From UBA5972 sp964567685 (lineage in GTDB: Bacteria; Pseudomonadota; Alphaproteobacteria; Rhodobacterales; Rhodobacteraceae), in NCBI GenBank assembly GCA_964567685.1, contig CAZMNO010000001.1, positions 104,709 through 168,708 of the forward strand: a DNA stretch of 64,000 bases, given 5' to 3'. The notes beneath the pieces are model-generated. The model was not told the origin of the DNA and did not search any database. It worked only from the letters and a program-made list of their open reading frames with translations. The translations under genes and the position numbers were made by a program. Below, piece by piece: positions 34,472 through 43,351 of the stretch. Every line of letters begins with the position of its first letter. Position 1 is the first letter of the stretch.

Positions 34472-34706
34472 TTGCAAGGTCGTCTTCAAGGGCTTTGATG
34501 AGTTCTGCCGTTTCCGTGTCGCTCAGGTCTTCGTTTCTGATGGCTCGCCGAGTATCCCCCCGTGTTTTCAGTCTTTCAAAGCGTTCGTGGCTCATGATCA
34601 CAAAGCGGGGCTTGCCGTGACGGGTGATTTCCACCACGTCCTGTGCGGCGGCCTGCAGGACATCGCCGGTGTTATTGGCAAGTTCGGTTGCGGAATAGTC
34701 TTTCAT
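34464..34706 (-). CDS. Phd/YefM family antitoxin
   Basis: An 80-residue antitoxin: MKDYSATELANNTGDVLQ and VEITRHGKPRFVIMSHERFE are the standard Phd/YefM N-terminal DNA-binding fold. The acidic C-terminus (EDLSDTETAELIKALEDDL) would bind the toxin encoded next. Directly repeated TTAGCTAATTTAGG sequences lie upstream. Confidence 0.88.
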   Translation of the reverse strand: MKDYSATELANNTGDVLQAAAQDVVEITRHGKPRFVIMSHERFERLKTRGDTRRAIRNEDLSDTETAELIKALEDDLAND

Positions 34707-34718
34707 GGTGACCTCATT

Positions 34719-34750
34719 TTAGCTAATTTAGGTATATTAGCTAATTTAGG
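34719..34750. promoter_or_regulatory. tandem operators of the Phd-type module
   Basis: TTAGCTAATTTAGG occurs at 34719-34732 and 34737-34750 (18-bp period). Each contains the 8-bp palindrome TTAGCTAA, and an AT-rich -10-like box lies between them. This is the arrangement expected for cooperative Phd binding over the promoter. Confidence 0.65.
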
Positions 34751-34828
34751 GATTTTTTCAAGCCACTGAAGGTAGGATAAGTAGAAATGGCTTCCTCAAT
34801 GACCGGGTGGTCGGTAGCGAGACCAGGT

Positions 34829-35095
34829 TCAGTCATCAATGCGCCCTCCGGGCCACCACCATCTGGGTCCGCGCGAAGCGATCAGAAGGCCGTCTTTGTC
34901 CCGGCTCTTTTGCCTCCTGTCCAGCAAATAGAGGACTCCTCCAATCAACGTCAAAACGAAAATGCTACCACTCGGATTCGGCTCGATACTCCACGATTGG
35001 ATGGTAATCTCTTTGAGACCCAGCACAGGAAGAGAACTTGCCAGCACCAGCATCATGATATGCCAGCCAGCAAATATCGCCAGAACGGTTCTCAT
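34829..35095 (-). CDS. small membrane protein (88 aa)
   Basis: Two hydrophobic helices (AIFAGWHIMMLVLASSLPVL and SIFVLTLIGGVLYLLDRR) followed by a basic tail. It starts within the stop of the coiled-coil protein gene (ATGA), which supports expression. No named family. Confidence 0.62.
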   Translation of the reverse strand: MRTVLAIFAGWHIMMLVLASSLPVLGLKEITIQSWSIEPNPSGSIFVLTLIGGVLYLLDRRQKSRDKDGLLIASRGPRWWWPGGRIDD

Positions 35096-36168
35096 GCCCC
35101 ATAAAGGTTCTTGTCGTGCTTCTCGACGATCTTCTGGAAGCGCCGCATGAAGCGTTCATCCGACTTGGCTTTTTCCTCCAGCACCTTGCGGGCAAAGACC
35201 ATGTGGTCTTCGTGTTTTTCCATCATGTCGGCCATCTGCTGGTTGGTGGCAGAGCCTATCGCGGCCATCGCAGTTTGTGCCTCCTGATCGGTTTTCACGC
35301 CAATCTCGTTAATCCGGTGGGCGACATCCTGCTGTTGTGCGGTTTTCAGCGATTTGGTCAGTGCATCGTATAGCACGACCCGTTGCTTGGTGTCGGTCTG
35401 CAGCTTGTTGATCAGCACCATCTGTGTCGCCGCCTGATTTTGCAGTGAATCAACCCAGGTCTTACCCTTTTCGATATAGCGTTCGAGCGTTTGAGACTTG
35501 GCCAGTTTGACCTGCTCCTGCTGAACTTTCTCGTTATAGTCCGCGTTCATCTTGGCCAGTTCGCTTTCCAGCTTGGTGCGCGCGGCGGCGTCCTGTTCGA
35601 CCGAAATCTTGTTTTCCAGTTCGATGATTTTCGGGTCCATCGCCAGAATGTCTTCGCGCAATGTTTCCAGTTCACCCACTACGGCTTCACGCTCATCAAG
35701 TGTGCCGGACAGGTTCGTTTCAACGCGATCCTTGTGGTCGTTCAGGGTTTTGAGTTGCCCTTCCAAAAGGGCGACGATGATATCGGACTTGCCGATCAGA
35801 TCCTGCAACTTGTCGTCGATTGAGGCGGTGCGCATCCGTTCCTGGCGCATCGATTCCGATTTGGCGTTGGAAAAGATGCCGACGACGCTTTCCCAGCCTG
35901 TCTTGCTGCGCATCTCATCAAAATCCTGGCTGAAACCGGCGGTGACGTCATCCAGCCCCATGATCAGCTCGGCGATGTTGGCATTCATCAGTTCGGTGTG
36001 GGAATGCACGTCTTCCAGCGTGGCGTTTTCGATATCGATCGAAATGTCTTCGCCTGCTTCCAGCTTGGTTCGCGCCGTCTCGATTGCGCTGGTCAGTTCC
36101 GCGATCTTGCTTTGCGCGGCTTCCACTTCCTTTTTGGATTTCTCAATCTGCGCTCCGAAATCGGCCAT
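35092..36168 (-). CDS. coiled-coil cluster protein (358 aa)
   Basis: Almost entirely helical and charged. Long heptad stretches run from residues 5-60, 130-240 and 260-310 (for example DPKIIELENKISVEQDAAAR and AKMNADYNEKVQQEQVK). No signal peptide or membrane helix. The arrangement loosely recalls TelA-type tellurite-resistance proteins, but I see no diagnostic motif. As first gene of the leftward cluster it could be a scaffold or adaptor for the AAA ATPase further down. Confidence 0.72.
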   Translation of the reverse strand: MADFGAQIEKSKKEVEAAQSKIAELTSAIETARTKLEAGEDISIDIENATLEDVHSHTELMNANIAELIMGLDDVTAGFSQDFDEMRSKTGWESVVGIFSNAKSESMRQERMRTASIDDKLQDLIGKSDIIVALLEGQLKTLNDHKDRVETNLSGTLDEREAVVGELETLREDILAMDPKIIELENKISVEQDAAARTKLESELAKMNADYNEKVQQEQVKLAKSQTLERYIEKGKTWVDSLQNQAATQMVLINKLQTDTKQRVVLYDALTKSLKTAQQQDVAHRINEIGVKTDQEAQTAMAAIGSATNQQMADMMEKHEDHMVFARKVLEEKAKSDERFMRRFQKIVEKHDKNLYGA

Positions 36169-36291
36169 ACTTCCCCCTGTTAAGTAAATAAGATTAACAT
36201 TGATCTAGGAAGAGTGTAGCCGGTTTTTAAGAGGGTGGGGAGTGGATTTTGCGCCAAATTGGCCCTGAAATCCGGTCTCACCGCCATTTTG

Positions 36292-38652
36292 CTATTCGCC
36301 GTAAGGTATCCAGATATTCTTGACCTCGGTCGCGTGGCGCAGGAACTCCTGGCCTTCGGCACGGTTCCAGTCCCGGGCCTTGCCGTTATTGACCCAGGTT
36401 CGTTTCAGATTGTCAGCAGAGGCGCTTTCGATCATGGCCGAAAGGTCGTCTGAGCCGAAATACCAGATCGCGTCGACGTCAGCGTGATCCGCCAGTGTTT
36501 TTGCAAGGTCCTTGTGCGACCCGGTCACGATGTTTACCACACCTCCCGGCAGGTCGGATGTTTCCAGCACCTGATAGAAATCCGTTGCCGCCAAGGGGAA
36601 GGTATCCGAGGGAACCACAACCGATGTGTTGCCCATCGCGATGGCAGGACCAATCAGGGAGATCAGGCCCAAAAGTGGCGCTTCGTCGGGGCAGATCAGA
36701 CCCATCACACCGACCGGTTCATTCATCGCAAGGGCCACACCGCGGATGGGGACATCATGGACAGCGCCATCATATTTGTCGGCCCATGCGGCATAGGTGA
36801 AGAGGCGGGTGATGCCGGCGTCGACCTCGGCTTTGGCCGCCTTTTCGCCACCACCACACATGGCCTGAATGCGCTCTGCGAACTCGTCAGTGCGTGCAGC
36901 GAGGTTTTCGGCGATGTAGTAAAGGATCTGCGCTTTCAGGTGGCCCGAGGTCATTGCCCAGCCCACTGCTTTATGTGCCGCTTCGACAGCATTGCGGATA
37001 TCCTTGCGGTTGCCCCAGCCCACATGACCGATGAACCTGCCTTTGGGCCCGTAAACTGCACGAACATACCCCCCGTCCGGGCGCGCCTGCTTGCCGCCGA
37101 CATAGTTTTTTGCGGTGCGGTCGATCAATGGATCAGCCGGGCCTGCCTTGCCTTCATGCGCCACAATCCGTGCCAGCGCCTTGGGGTTGCCCTTGGGTTT
37201 CGTATAGGCAAAGAGCCCCTCGCGCCCGCCTTCGCGGCCAAACCCGCTTTCGCGTTTTCCGCCGAAACCGGCAGCGGCGTCAAACTGGTTGGTAGAATTG
37301 ACCCACGCCACGCCGCATTCAAGTTTCGGTGCGATATCAAGGGCAAGGTTGATATTTTCCGTCCAGACCGAAGCCGCCAGCCCATAGCGTGAGTTGTTGG
37401 CCAGTTGCACCGCCTCGCCCGGTGTGCGAAAGGTTGTCGCCACCAGAACCGGGCCGAAAATCTCTTCCTGCATCAGGCGGGCTGAGGGCTCCAGCCCGGT
37501 GATCAGCGTCGGTGGGTAGAAACATCCGGTCTCAGGCAAGGGCGTGTCTGCCCGATAGATCATACCCCCATCGCCCTGACCGCTTTTCACCATCTCGGTA
37601 ATCGTTTCCAGCTGGGATTTGTCGACGATGGCCCCGACATCAATGGCCTTGTCCAGAGGGTCGCCAATGCGCAGCTTGTCCATGCGGGCGCGAATTTTGG
37701 CGTAGAGCGTTTCGGCCACGGCTTCCTGCACCAAAAGGCGCGAACCGGCGCAGCAGACCTGCCCCTGATTGAACCAGATCGCATCGACCAGCCCTTCAAC
37801 GGCGGAGTCCAGATCAGCGTCGTCAAAGACGATATAGGGCGATTTGCCGCCAAGTTCCAAAGTCAGCGATTTGCCTGATCCTGCGGTTGCCGCGCGAATG
37901 CGCCGCCCGACGCTGGTGGAGCCGGTAAAGGCGATCTTGTCGATATCGGGATGGTTGACGATCAGCTCACCCGTGCGCCCGTCGCCAGTGACGATATTGA
38001 CCACGCCCCTGGGCAGACCGGCTTCAACGCAGATTTCGGCAAAAAGCAGGGCGGTCAGCGAGGTGTATTCGGCGGGTTTCAGCACAACCGTATTGCCCAT
38101 GGCAATCGCCGGGGCGATTTTCCAGGCGAGCATCAGAAGCGGGAAGTTCCACGGAATGATCTGCCCTGCAACACCGATTGCCTGCTGATCCGGCATCTCG
38201 CTGTCCATCAGTTGGGCGGCACCCGCATGGTAATAGAAATGCCGCACCACCAGCGGGATATCGATATCGCGGCTTTCGCGGATTGGCTTGCCGTTATCCA
38301 GCGTTTCAAGCACCGCGAACAGGCGGCTGTGTTTTTGCATCAGACGTGCGATTGCGTAAAGAAAGCGGGCACGACCTTTGCCGCCGAGTGCCTCCCAATT
38401 CGGCTGTGCCTTGCGTGCCGCTGCGACGGCGCAGTCAATATCCTCAGGGCCCGCCTGAGTGATCTTGCCCAGAACCTCGCCATTGGCCGGATTGGCGGTT
38501 GGAAAGGTATCACCGCCCGGCCCGTCGTCAAAGGTGCCGTCGATAAAAAGGCCAAAGCCGTCCTTGTGGGCGGCAAGCCAAGCAAACGCTTCTGATGTGC
38601 CTTCCGGTGCTGGGCCGTATTCCATGCTTTCGAATATCTCAGGGATGTTCAT
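36292..38652 (-). CDS. tandem aldehyde dehydrogenase of the ALDH16 type
   Basis: A 786-residue enzyme made of two aldehyde dehydrogenase units. The first (about 30-500) is complete: IIPWNFPLLMLAW, Glu266 in LTLELGGKSP, nucleophile Cys300 in NQGQVCCAGSR, and FGGKRESGFGREGG. The second (about 515-786) keeps the fold signature (GVMGLICPDEAPLLGLIS, VPSDTFPLA, GGVVNIVTGSHKDLA) but lacks the catalytic cysteine region. This is the ALDH16 architecture, known from bacteria and from animals. It lies 4 nt downstream of deoC, so acetaldehyde from deoxyribose breakdown is a likely substrate. Confidence 0.9.
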   Translation of the reverse strand: MNIPEIFESMEYGPAPEGTSEAFAWLAAHKDGFGLFIDGTFDDGPGGDTFPTANPANGEVLGKITQAGPEDIDCAVAAARKAQPNWEALGGKGRARFLYAIARLMQKHSRLFAVLETLDNGKPIRESRDIDIPLVVRHFYYHAGAAQLMDSEMPDQQAIGVAGQIIPWNFPLLMLAWKIAPAIAMGNTVVLKPAEYTSLTALLFAEICVEAGLPRGVVNIVTGDGRTGELIVNHPDIDKIAFTGSTSVGRRIRAATAGSGKSLTLELGGKSPYIVFDDADLDSAVEGLVDAIWFNQGQVCCAGSRLLVQEAVAETLYAKIRARMDKLRIGDPLDKAIDVGAIVDKSQLETITEMVKSGQGDGGMIYRADTPLPETGCFYPPTLITGLEPSARLMQEEIFGPVLVATTFRTPGEAVQLANNSRYGLAASVWTENINLALDIAPKLECGVAWVNSTNQFDAAAGFGGKRESGFGREGGREGLFAYTKPKGNPKALARIVAHEGKAGPADPLIDRTAKNYVGGKQARPDGGYVRAVYGPKGRFIGHVGWGNRKDIRNAVEAAHKAVGWAMTSGHLKAQILYYIAENLAARTDEFAERIQAMCGGGEKAAKAEVDAGITRLFTYAAWADKYDGAVHDVPIRGVALAMNEPVGVMGLICPDEAPLLGLISLIGPAIAMGNTSVVVPSDTFPLAATDFYQVLETSDLPGGVVNIVTGSHKDLAKTLADHADVDAIWYFGSDDLSAMIESASADNLKRTWVNNGKARDWNRAEGQEFLRHATEVKNIWIPYGE

Positions 38653-38656
38653 CGTT

Positions 38657-39679
38657 TCACCCTAGCCCATGTCTGAACGATGCGGAATAACGCCCGGTCG
38701 CGTGATGTTCGAGCTGTCGTTCGATATCTCCCAAGAGGCTTGAAGCGCCAAAGCGGAAAAGGTCGGGCTGCAGCCACGGATTGCCAAGCTCTTCTTTCAT
38801 CAGGGTCATGTAGTTGATCGCCACTTTCGCAACAGACACGCCACCCGCCGGTTTGAACCCGACCCGATAGCCTGTCCTGTCCAGATAATCCCTGATCTGG
38901 CGCACCATCACCAGTGACACGGGCAGGGTCGCGTTGACCGGTTCCTTGCCGGTTGAGGTCTTGATGAAATCGGCCCCCGCCATCATGCAGACAAGCGAGG
39001 CGCGGGCGACATTCCTTAACGTCATCAACTCGCCTGTTGCCAGAATGGCTTTTACATGGGCCGCACCGCAGGCCTCGCGAAAGGCTTTCATCTCGTCGTA
39101 AAGTGCCTGCCAGTTTTGTGTCAGCACGTGGCGGCGCGAGATGACAATATCGATCTCATCGGCCCCGGCCTTGACGGATTCTCTGATCTCGGCGATGCGC
39201 AGATGCAGGGGCGACAGACCGGCCGGAAAGCCGGTTGAGACAGCCGCCACCGGGATGCCCGAACCTTCAAGCGCCCTGACGGCCGCCGGTATCATTTCGT
39301 GATAGACGCAGACAGCGCCGGTTGTCAGACCGGCATCGCCCATGCCAAGCGCATCAAGCAGGTCCTGGCGCACGGGCTGCATGGCTTTGCGGCAGAGTCG
39401 GTGCACCCGCGCTTCGGTGTCGTCACCGGAAAGGGTGGTCAGATCGATCAGCGATATCGCTTTCAGAAGCCACGCCGCCTGCCATTCCTTTTTCACGCTC
39501 CGCCGTCCCGGCAGGCTGGCCGTGCGGCGCTCAATGGCGCTGGTGTTTGCCTGAACGCTGCTGACCCAGTCCAGATCCAGCGCCATTCCGGGATTGCGCG
39601 CATTGCTGTGTTGATCCGGCATCGGATCAGCGGCCGTACCGACAATGCGAGGCGTGCTTTTCTTCGTTTGTTCAGACAC
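38657..39679 (-). CDS. deoC: deoxyribose-phosphate aldolase
   Basis: DeoC splits deoxyribose 5-phosphate into acetaldehyde and glyceraldehyde 3-phosphate. The 340-residue protein is of the long type, with about 60 extra N-terminal residues. Motifs: AISLIDLTTLSGDDTEAR (in part), VKAILATGEL (first lysine), DFIKTSTGKEPVNAT (Schiff-base lysine) and VGFKPAGGVSVAK. The GTG at 39679 is the probable start. The ALDH16 gene follows after 4 nt, giving a two-step route to acetate. Confidence 0.9.
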   Translation of the reverse strand: MSEQTKKSTPRIVGTAADPMPDQHSNARNPGMALDLDWVSSVQANTSAIERRTASLPGRRSVKKEWQAAWLLKAISLIDLTTLSGDDTEARVHRLCRKAMQPVRQDLLDALGMGDAGLTTGAVCVYHEMIPAAVRALEGSGIPVAAVSTGFPAGLSPLHLRIAEIRESVKAGADEIDIVISRRHVLTQNWQALYDEMKAFREACGAAHVKAILATGELMTLRNVARASLVCMMAGADFIKTSTGKEPVNATLPVSLVMVRQIRDYLDRTGYRVGFKPAGGVSVAKVAINYMTLMKEELGNPWLQPDLFRFGASSLLGDIERQLEHHATGRYSASFRHGLG

Positions 39680-39837
39680 GGTGTTCCGGGCTCTCTGATC
39701 GAGGTGTAGCAAGGGCTGGAGCCTCGCATGATTTGACCAACGGGTCAAGAAACCGCGCAGGCAATTCAACTGAGAAAACCGGTGTCAATTCCCGGTTTAG
39801 CGGCTATGTTGTGTCAAAACAAAAAAGGCAGAACAGT

Positions 39838-40881
39838 ATGGCCGAAAAGCGCGAAAGACTATCGCCGGAAAATGTTGCGAAGATCAGCGAAGGCATCTTC
39901 GCCATGCCGGTCACAAAAGTAACTGCACCCGGTGGGAAAACACGCGAAAGCCTGCGCATTCATTTCCCCGGTCGCACGATCGTTGCAACTCAGAGGAAAT
40001 ATGCCGGCCGGATGCGGCTTGAGGCCGAGGTTTTGCGCCGCCTTACTGAACAGGGCGCGCCGGTACCCAAATTCCTTGGCGGTAACGAGCAGATCTTCTT
40101 TCAGGAAGATGTCGGTTCGCGTCGCCTATCAGGCGAGCTGGTGATGCAGGAGGGGGCGGCGCAGCTGGATGTTGCTGCGCGCGCAATCGAAAGCCTTGTG
40201 CAGATTCGCGCCGCCGGTGAAGCGTCAAATCTGGCCGAGATTGTTCCTGAACTCGGCTTCAAGAGAGACTGGATCGCCGGGTTTGTCGGAACGGCGATCA
40301 AATCATCAGAAAAATACAAGATCGATCGCCCAAAGATCGATCTGCCGAGCCTGGTCGAGAGGCTGGAGGTTTCCAACAAGAGGTTTATCAAATGGGATGC
40401 GCGTTCGGGGAATGCGTCAATCGGGGCTGACGGCAAGGTTTACTGGTTTGACTGGGAGCATTGCGGCAGCCGCCAGGGCGTTGAAGATTTCGCCTGGCTT
40501 GCGGGTGATGAGTTCTGGCCGGTGGCATCGGATGAAATCGTCGATATCCTTGTGCGCCTTCTGCCCAAGGATCAGGCCGGTGACGAGATTGATTACCTGG
40601 CGCATTTTATCACGTTTCACATCGTGCAGCGGTTGACGATCATTCACCGGCGGTTCGTAAAGGCCGGATGGGTCGATGCCGCAAAGGCCCTGAAATACGA
40701 CAAGGTCGGCGTAGATCCCGATCTCGGGAAACGTCTGTGCCGGCACGGTGCCGGTTGGGCGGACCGGGCGGCGCTGACACGCCCGATGGTGCGCTGGTTT
40801 GAAGATTGCGCTGAGGCGATGGATAGTCTGGTCTTTAAGCCGAAAAAGACCAAGACCGTGCGGGCGAAAAAGGCTGGTTGA
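39838..40881 (+). CDS. aminoglycoside phosphotransferase-like kinase-fold protein
   Basis: A 347-residue protein with an APH-type kinase fold. The catalytic loop reads FIKWDARSGNASIG (D-x-R-x-GN in place of HGDxxxxN), followed by the metal-binding VYWFDWEHCG. The N-lobe has a lysine/arginine-rich strand region and EQIFFQEDVGSRRLSGE. A lysine-rich tail (KPKKTKTVRAKKAG) ends it. Such proteins phosphorylate small molecules, and no substrate is evident. It is transcribed divergently from deoC. Confidence 0.78.
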   Translation: MAEKRERLSPENVAKISEGIFAMPVTKVTAPGGKTRESLRIHFPGRTIVATQRKYAGRMRLEAEVLRRLTEQGAPVPKFLGGNEQIFFQEDVGSRRLSGELVMQEGAAQLDVAARAIESLVQIRAAGEASNLAEIVPELGFKRDWIAGFVGTAIKSSEKYKIDRPKIDLPSLVERLEVSNKRFIKWDARSGNASIGADGKVYWFDWEHCGSRQGVEDFAWLAGDEFWPVASDEIVDILVRLLPKDQAGDEIDYLAHFITFHIVQRLTIIHRRFVKAGWVDAAKALKYDKVGVDPDLGKRLCRHGAGWADRAALTRPMVRWFEDCAEAMDSLVFKPKKTKTVRAKKAG

Positions 40882-40905
40882 ACGACCCAGTTCCAGAATG
40901 ACCGT

Positions 40906-41781
40906 TTAACTCGCCATCTCGCCGACAGCATCCGCACTGGCCAGCAGGCGCTGGGCTGCGACGATGTGCAGGTTTTCAACGATATTGCCATCGAGCACCG
41001 CAATGCCCTGACCCTTGGCCTGCGCCTCTTCATAGGCGGCCATTTGCCGTCTCGCCAGATCGATCTCTTCGGCCGAAGGCGCAAAAATCTCGTTGGTCGG
41101 TTCGATCTGCGCCGGGTGGATCAGGGTCTTGCCGTCAAACCCCATATCGCGGCCCTGTTTGCACATGACGCGCAGGGTCTCGGTATCCTTGTATTTGTTG
41201 TAGACCCCATCGACGCAGATCAGGCCATATGCGCGGGCTGCCAGCAGGCACAGGCTGAGGCTGGGGATCAAAGGTGCGCGGTCCAGCGTATGGCGCGCCG
41301 ACAGATCCTTGACCAGATCATTGGTGCCGACGACCAGACCTTTCAACCGGGGAGAGGCCCCGGCAATGTCGCGGGCATTGAGAATGCTGAGCGGGCTTTC
41401 CATCATTGCCCAGATCGCAGTGTTTGCGCATTTGGGATGCTTATCAAGATACCCGGCCAGCCATTTTACATCGGCCCCGTCATGCACTTTGGGTAGCAGG
41501 ATCGCCTCGGGTCCGGCGGCGCAGATCACCGAAAGATCATCCATCACCCACTCGGTTTCCAGCCCGTTGATCCGCACCATCAAACCACGCTTGCCATAGT
41601 TGCGCTCGACCAGGGTTTTTGCCACCAGCGCCCTTGCGTTGGCCTTCTCGTCAATTGCAACCGCGTCTTCGAGATCGAAAATGATCCCGTCGGCTGGCAA
41701 TGTCGTGGCTTTTTCCAGTGCACGTTCACGCGAGCCGGGGATGTATAAGAGCGATCGGTAGGGTTTGTATTGCTGGTCCAT
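40906..41781 (-). CDS. malyl-CoA thioesterase/lyase (HpcH/HpaI-CitE family)
   Basis: A 291-residue CitE-like protein: RSLLYIPGSRERALEKA, GIIFDLEDAVAIDEKANAR (in part), MVRINGLETEW, WAMMESPLSILNA and GFDGKTLIHPAQIEPTNE. The ATG at 41781 is preferred because AGAGG lies 6 nt upstream; an ATG at 41787 touches it. From memory, the gene next to the mdh-suc cluster in Rhodobacter-type genomes is Mcl2, the (3S)-malyl-CoA thioesterase that frees malate in the ethylmalonyl-CoA pathway. The paralogue Mcl1 (malyl/methylmalyl-CoA lyase) is the alternative. Confidence 0.82.
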   Translation of the reverse strand: MDQQYKPYRSLLYIPGSRERALEKATTLPADGIIFDLEDAVAIDEKANARALVAKTLVERNYGKRGLMVRINGLETEWVMDDLSVICAAGPEAILLPKVHDGADVKWLAGYLDKHPKCANTAIWAMMESPLSILNARDIAGASPRLKGLVVGTNDLVKDLSARHTLDRAPLIPSLSLCLLAARAYGLICVDGVYNKYKDTETLRVMCKQGRDMGFDGKTLIHPAQIEPTNEIFAPSAEEIDLARRQMAAYEEAQAKGQGIAVLDGNIVENLHIVAAQRLLASADAVGEMAS

Positions 41782-42113
41782 CGGCATCCTCTTTTCCTGG
41801 GTTCACGTTATAGGCCACAGCTTTCACCGGGATGCAAGATTGATTGTGTACCGCAGAATACAATGCATTTTCGCAAAAGTGTTGCCGGATTTGCAAAGAG
41901 GCGCACGCCATATTTACCGCTTATTGGGGTTGCAGGCGCAGACTTGGCGCGAGTCACCGGGAGTGTTGAGGGAATTCACCCGGTTGGCCGTCGGGGCTCA
42001 TGGAAAGCAGAATGCCCCCGGCGAACTGAAACCCGCAGGATGGCGCGGGGCTTCGGAAAAACTCCGATATGGCTGAACTGGCGCTGCATACCTGGCATAA
42101 GAAAGGTGTGACT
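41782..42113. other. divergent regulatory gap with TTTGCAAA-type sites
   Basis: About 330 nt without a gene. It holds TTTTCGCAAAA at 41868-41878 and TTTGCAAA at 41890-41897, roughly 90-115 nt upstream of the lyase start. ScfR-family regulators (RamB/PccR) of acyl-CoA metabolism are reported to bind paired TTTGCAAA boxes, so these may be regulator sites. The rest shows nothing. Confidence 0.4.
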
Positions 42114-42431
42114 ATGATGAAAAAATACTTGTTTGCCCTCTCACTGGGCTTTGGCGGGCTGATCTGGGCAACCCAGAATGCCCATGCACAACAAGCCAAT
42201 TGCGCAGAACGCGCAGTGGTGGTTGAGCGCCTGCAAGACCGTTATGGCGAAACCCGTCAAAGTATCGGGCTTGGCCGCAACAACGCTGTGGTCGAGGTGT
42301 TTGCCTCAGATTCCACCGGCACATGGACGATACTGGTGACCCTGCCCAATGGGGTTTCTTGTCTGGTGGCCTCGGGCGAAAGCTGGGAAGAAGTAGCTGA
42401 ACAAACCGTTCTGCCGGGCAATGACGCCTGA
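42114..42431 (+). CDS. small exported protein (105 aa)
   Basis: A Sec signal peptide (MMKKYLFALSLGFGGLIWA, cleavage likely after NAHA) precedes a mature domain of about 83 residues: NCAERAVVVERLQDRYGETR, SIGLGRNNAVVEVFASD and GTWTILVTLPNGVSCLVASG. Two cysteines may form a disulfide. The protein type is conserved near mdh in roseobacters as far as I recall; function unknown. AAAGG lies 7 nt before the start. Confidence 0.78.
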   Translation: MMKKYLFALSLGFGGLIWATQNAHAQQANCAERAVVVERLQDRYGETRQSIGLGRNNAVVEVFASDSTGTWTILVTLPNGVSCLVASGESWEEVAEQTVLPGNDA

Positions 42432-42433
42432 AC

Positions 42434-43186
42434 TCAGGTCAGCCCGTCAAACAACAGTTTGATCCCGGCAACGATCAGGATCACATAGGCGATCACGAAA
42501 TAGATGCGCTCCGGCACCAGCCGGTGCGCATAAACCCCCAGCCAGGTGCCGATCACGGCAAAGGGTGCCAGCAAGAGGTCGGCTTTGGCGGAATCCAGCG
42601 TGAATATCCCCAACGCCAGATAGGGGATGAATTTCATCCAGTTGACGATCCAGAACACGAGAACCGAAGTTGCCTGATAGGTGGTCTTGCTGAGCTTCTG
42701 TGACAGAAGATGCACGGCCACGGGTGGGCCGCCTGCATGGCTGATGAAACTGGTGAACCCGCCGACAAATCCCCAGAACCAGCCAAGCGCCGGGTTGAAC
42801 GGCCGTTGTTTCACTGCCAATGCGCCAAGTTTTCGCATCAACTGATAAGCAACGAATGTCAAAGCCACGAGGCCGATCAGGACGCGAATGAGATCGGCAT
42901 CTGCGATCCGGTAGATCAGGGCGCCGACGATGGTTCCGGGAATAGCACCCAGTATCAACGCCTTTGAATTCGGCCAGTCCCATTTTTTCCAATAGGGTTT
43001 CAGGCTGGCCACATCCATTACCATCAATAGCGGCAGCATCATGCCAATTGCCATGCCGGGTTCAAGAATCAAAGCCATCACCGGAGTTGCGGCAAAGGCA
43101 GCTCCAGAGCCGAACCCACCTTTGGAAATGCCCGCAAACAGCACCGCGGGAACCGCAACGGCAAAGAAGATCAGGTTAAATTCCAT
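42434..43186 (-). CDS. TauE/SafE family membrane permease
   Basis: A 250-residue integral membrane protein with about eight hydrophobic segments. The family pattern appears twice: AVLFAGISKGGFGSGAAFAA near the N-terminus and GFVGGFTSFISHAGGPPVAV in the middle. Members export sulfite, sulfoacetate or other organosulfur anions. Substrate not deducible, although the many sulfotransferase genes nearby make a sulfur compound attractive. It is convergent with the 105-aa exported protein and divergent from mdh. Confidence 0.9.
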   Translation of the reverse strand: MEFNLIFFAVAVPAVLFAGISKGGFGSGAAFAATPVMALILEPGMAIGMMLPLLMVMDVASLKPYWKKWDWPNSKALILGAIPGTIVGALIYRIADADLIRVLIGLVALTFVAYQLMRKLGALAVKQRPFNPALGWFWGFVGGFTSFISHAGGPPVAVHLLSQKLSKTTYQATSVLVFWIVNWMKFIPYLALGIFTLDSAKADLLLAPFAVIGTWLGVYAHRLVPERIYFVIAYVILIVAGIKLLFDGLT

Positions 43187-43351
43187 CCCCGGTTATCCGT
43201 GTAAGTTATTGTTGTTGCGCCTTCTTGTTTGAGCACAATGGTATACACTGGACAATTTGCCCACTTTCCCCATGTGCCTTTGATCTTGCAGAGCACAGCC
43301 CGAAAGGATAGGCAAGCGCCAGATTTTAGAACCCCCAAGGAGTGAATGAAG

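Noticed and set aside
35092..36168. Coiled-coil protein as a TelA-type tellurite-resistance protein
   Set aside because: Helical content is similar, but I see none of the diagnostic family segments, so no function is assigned.
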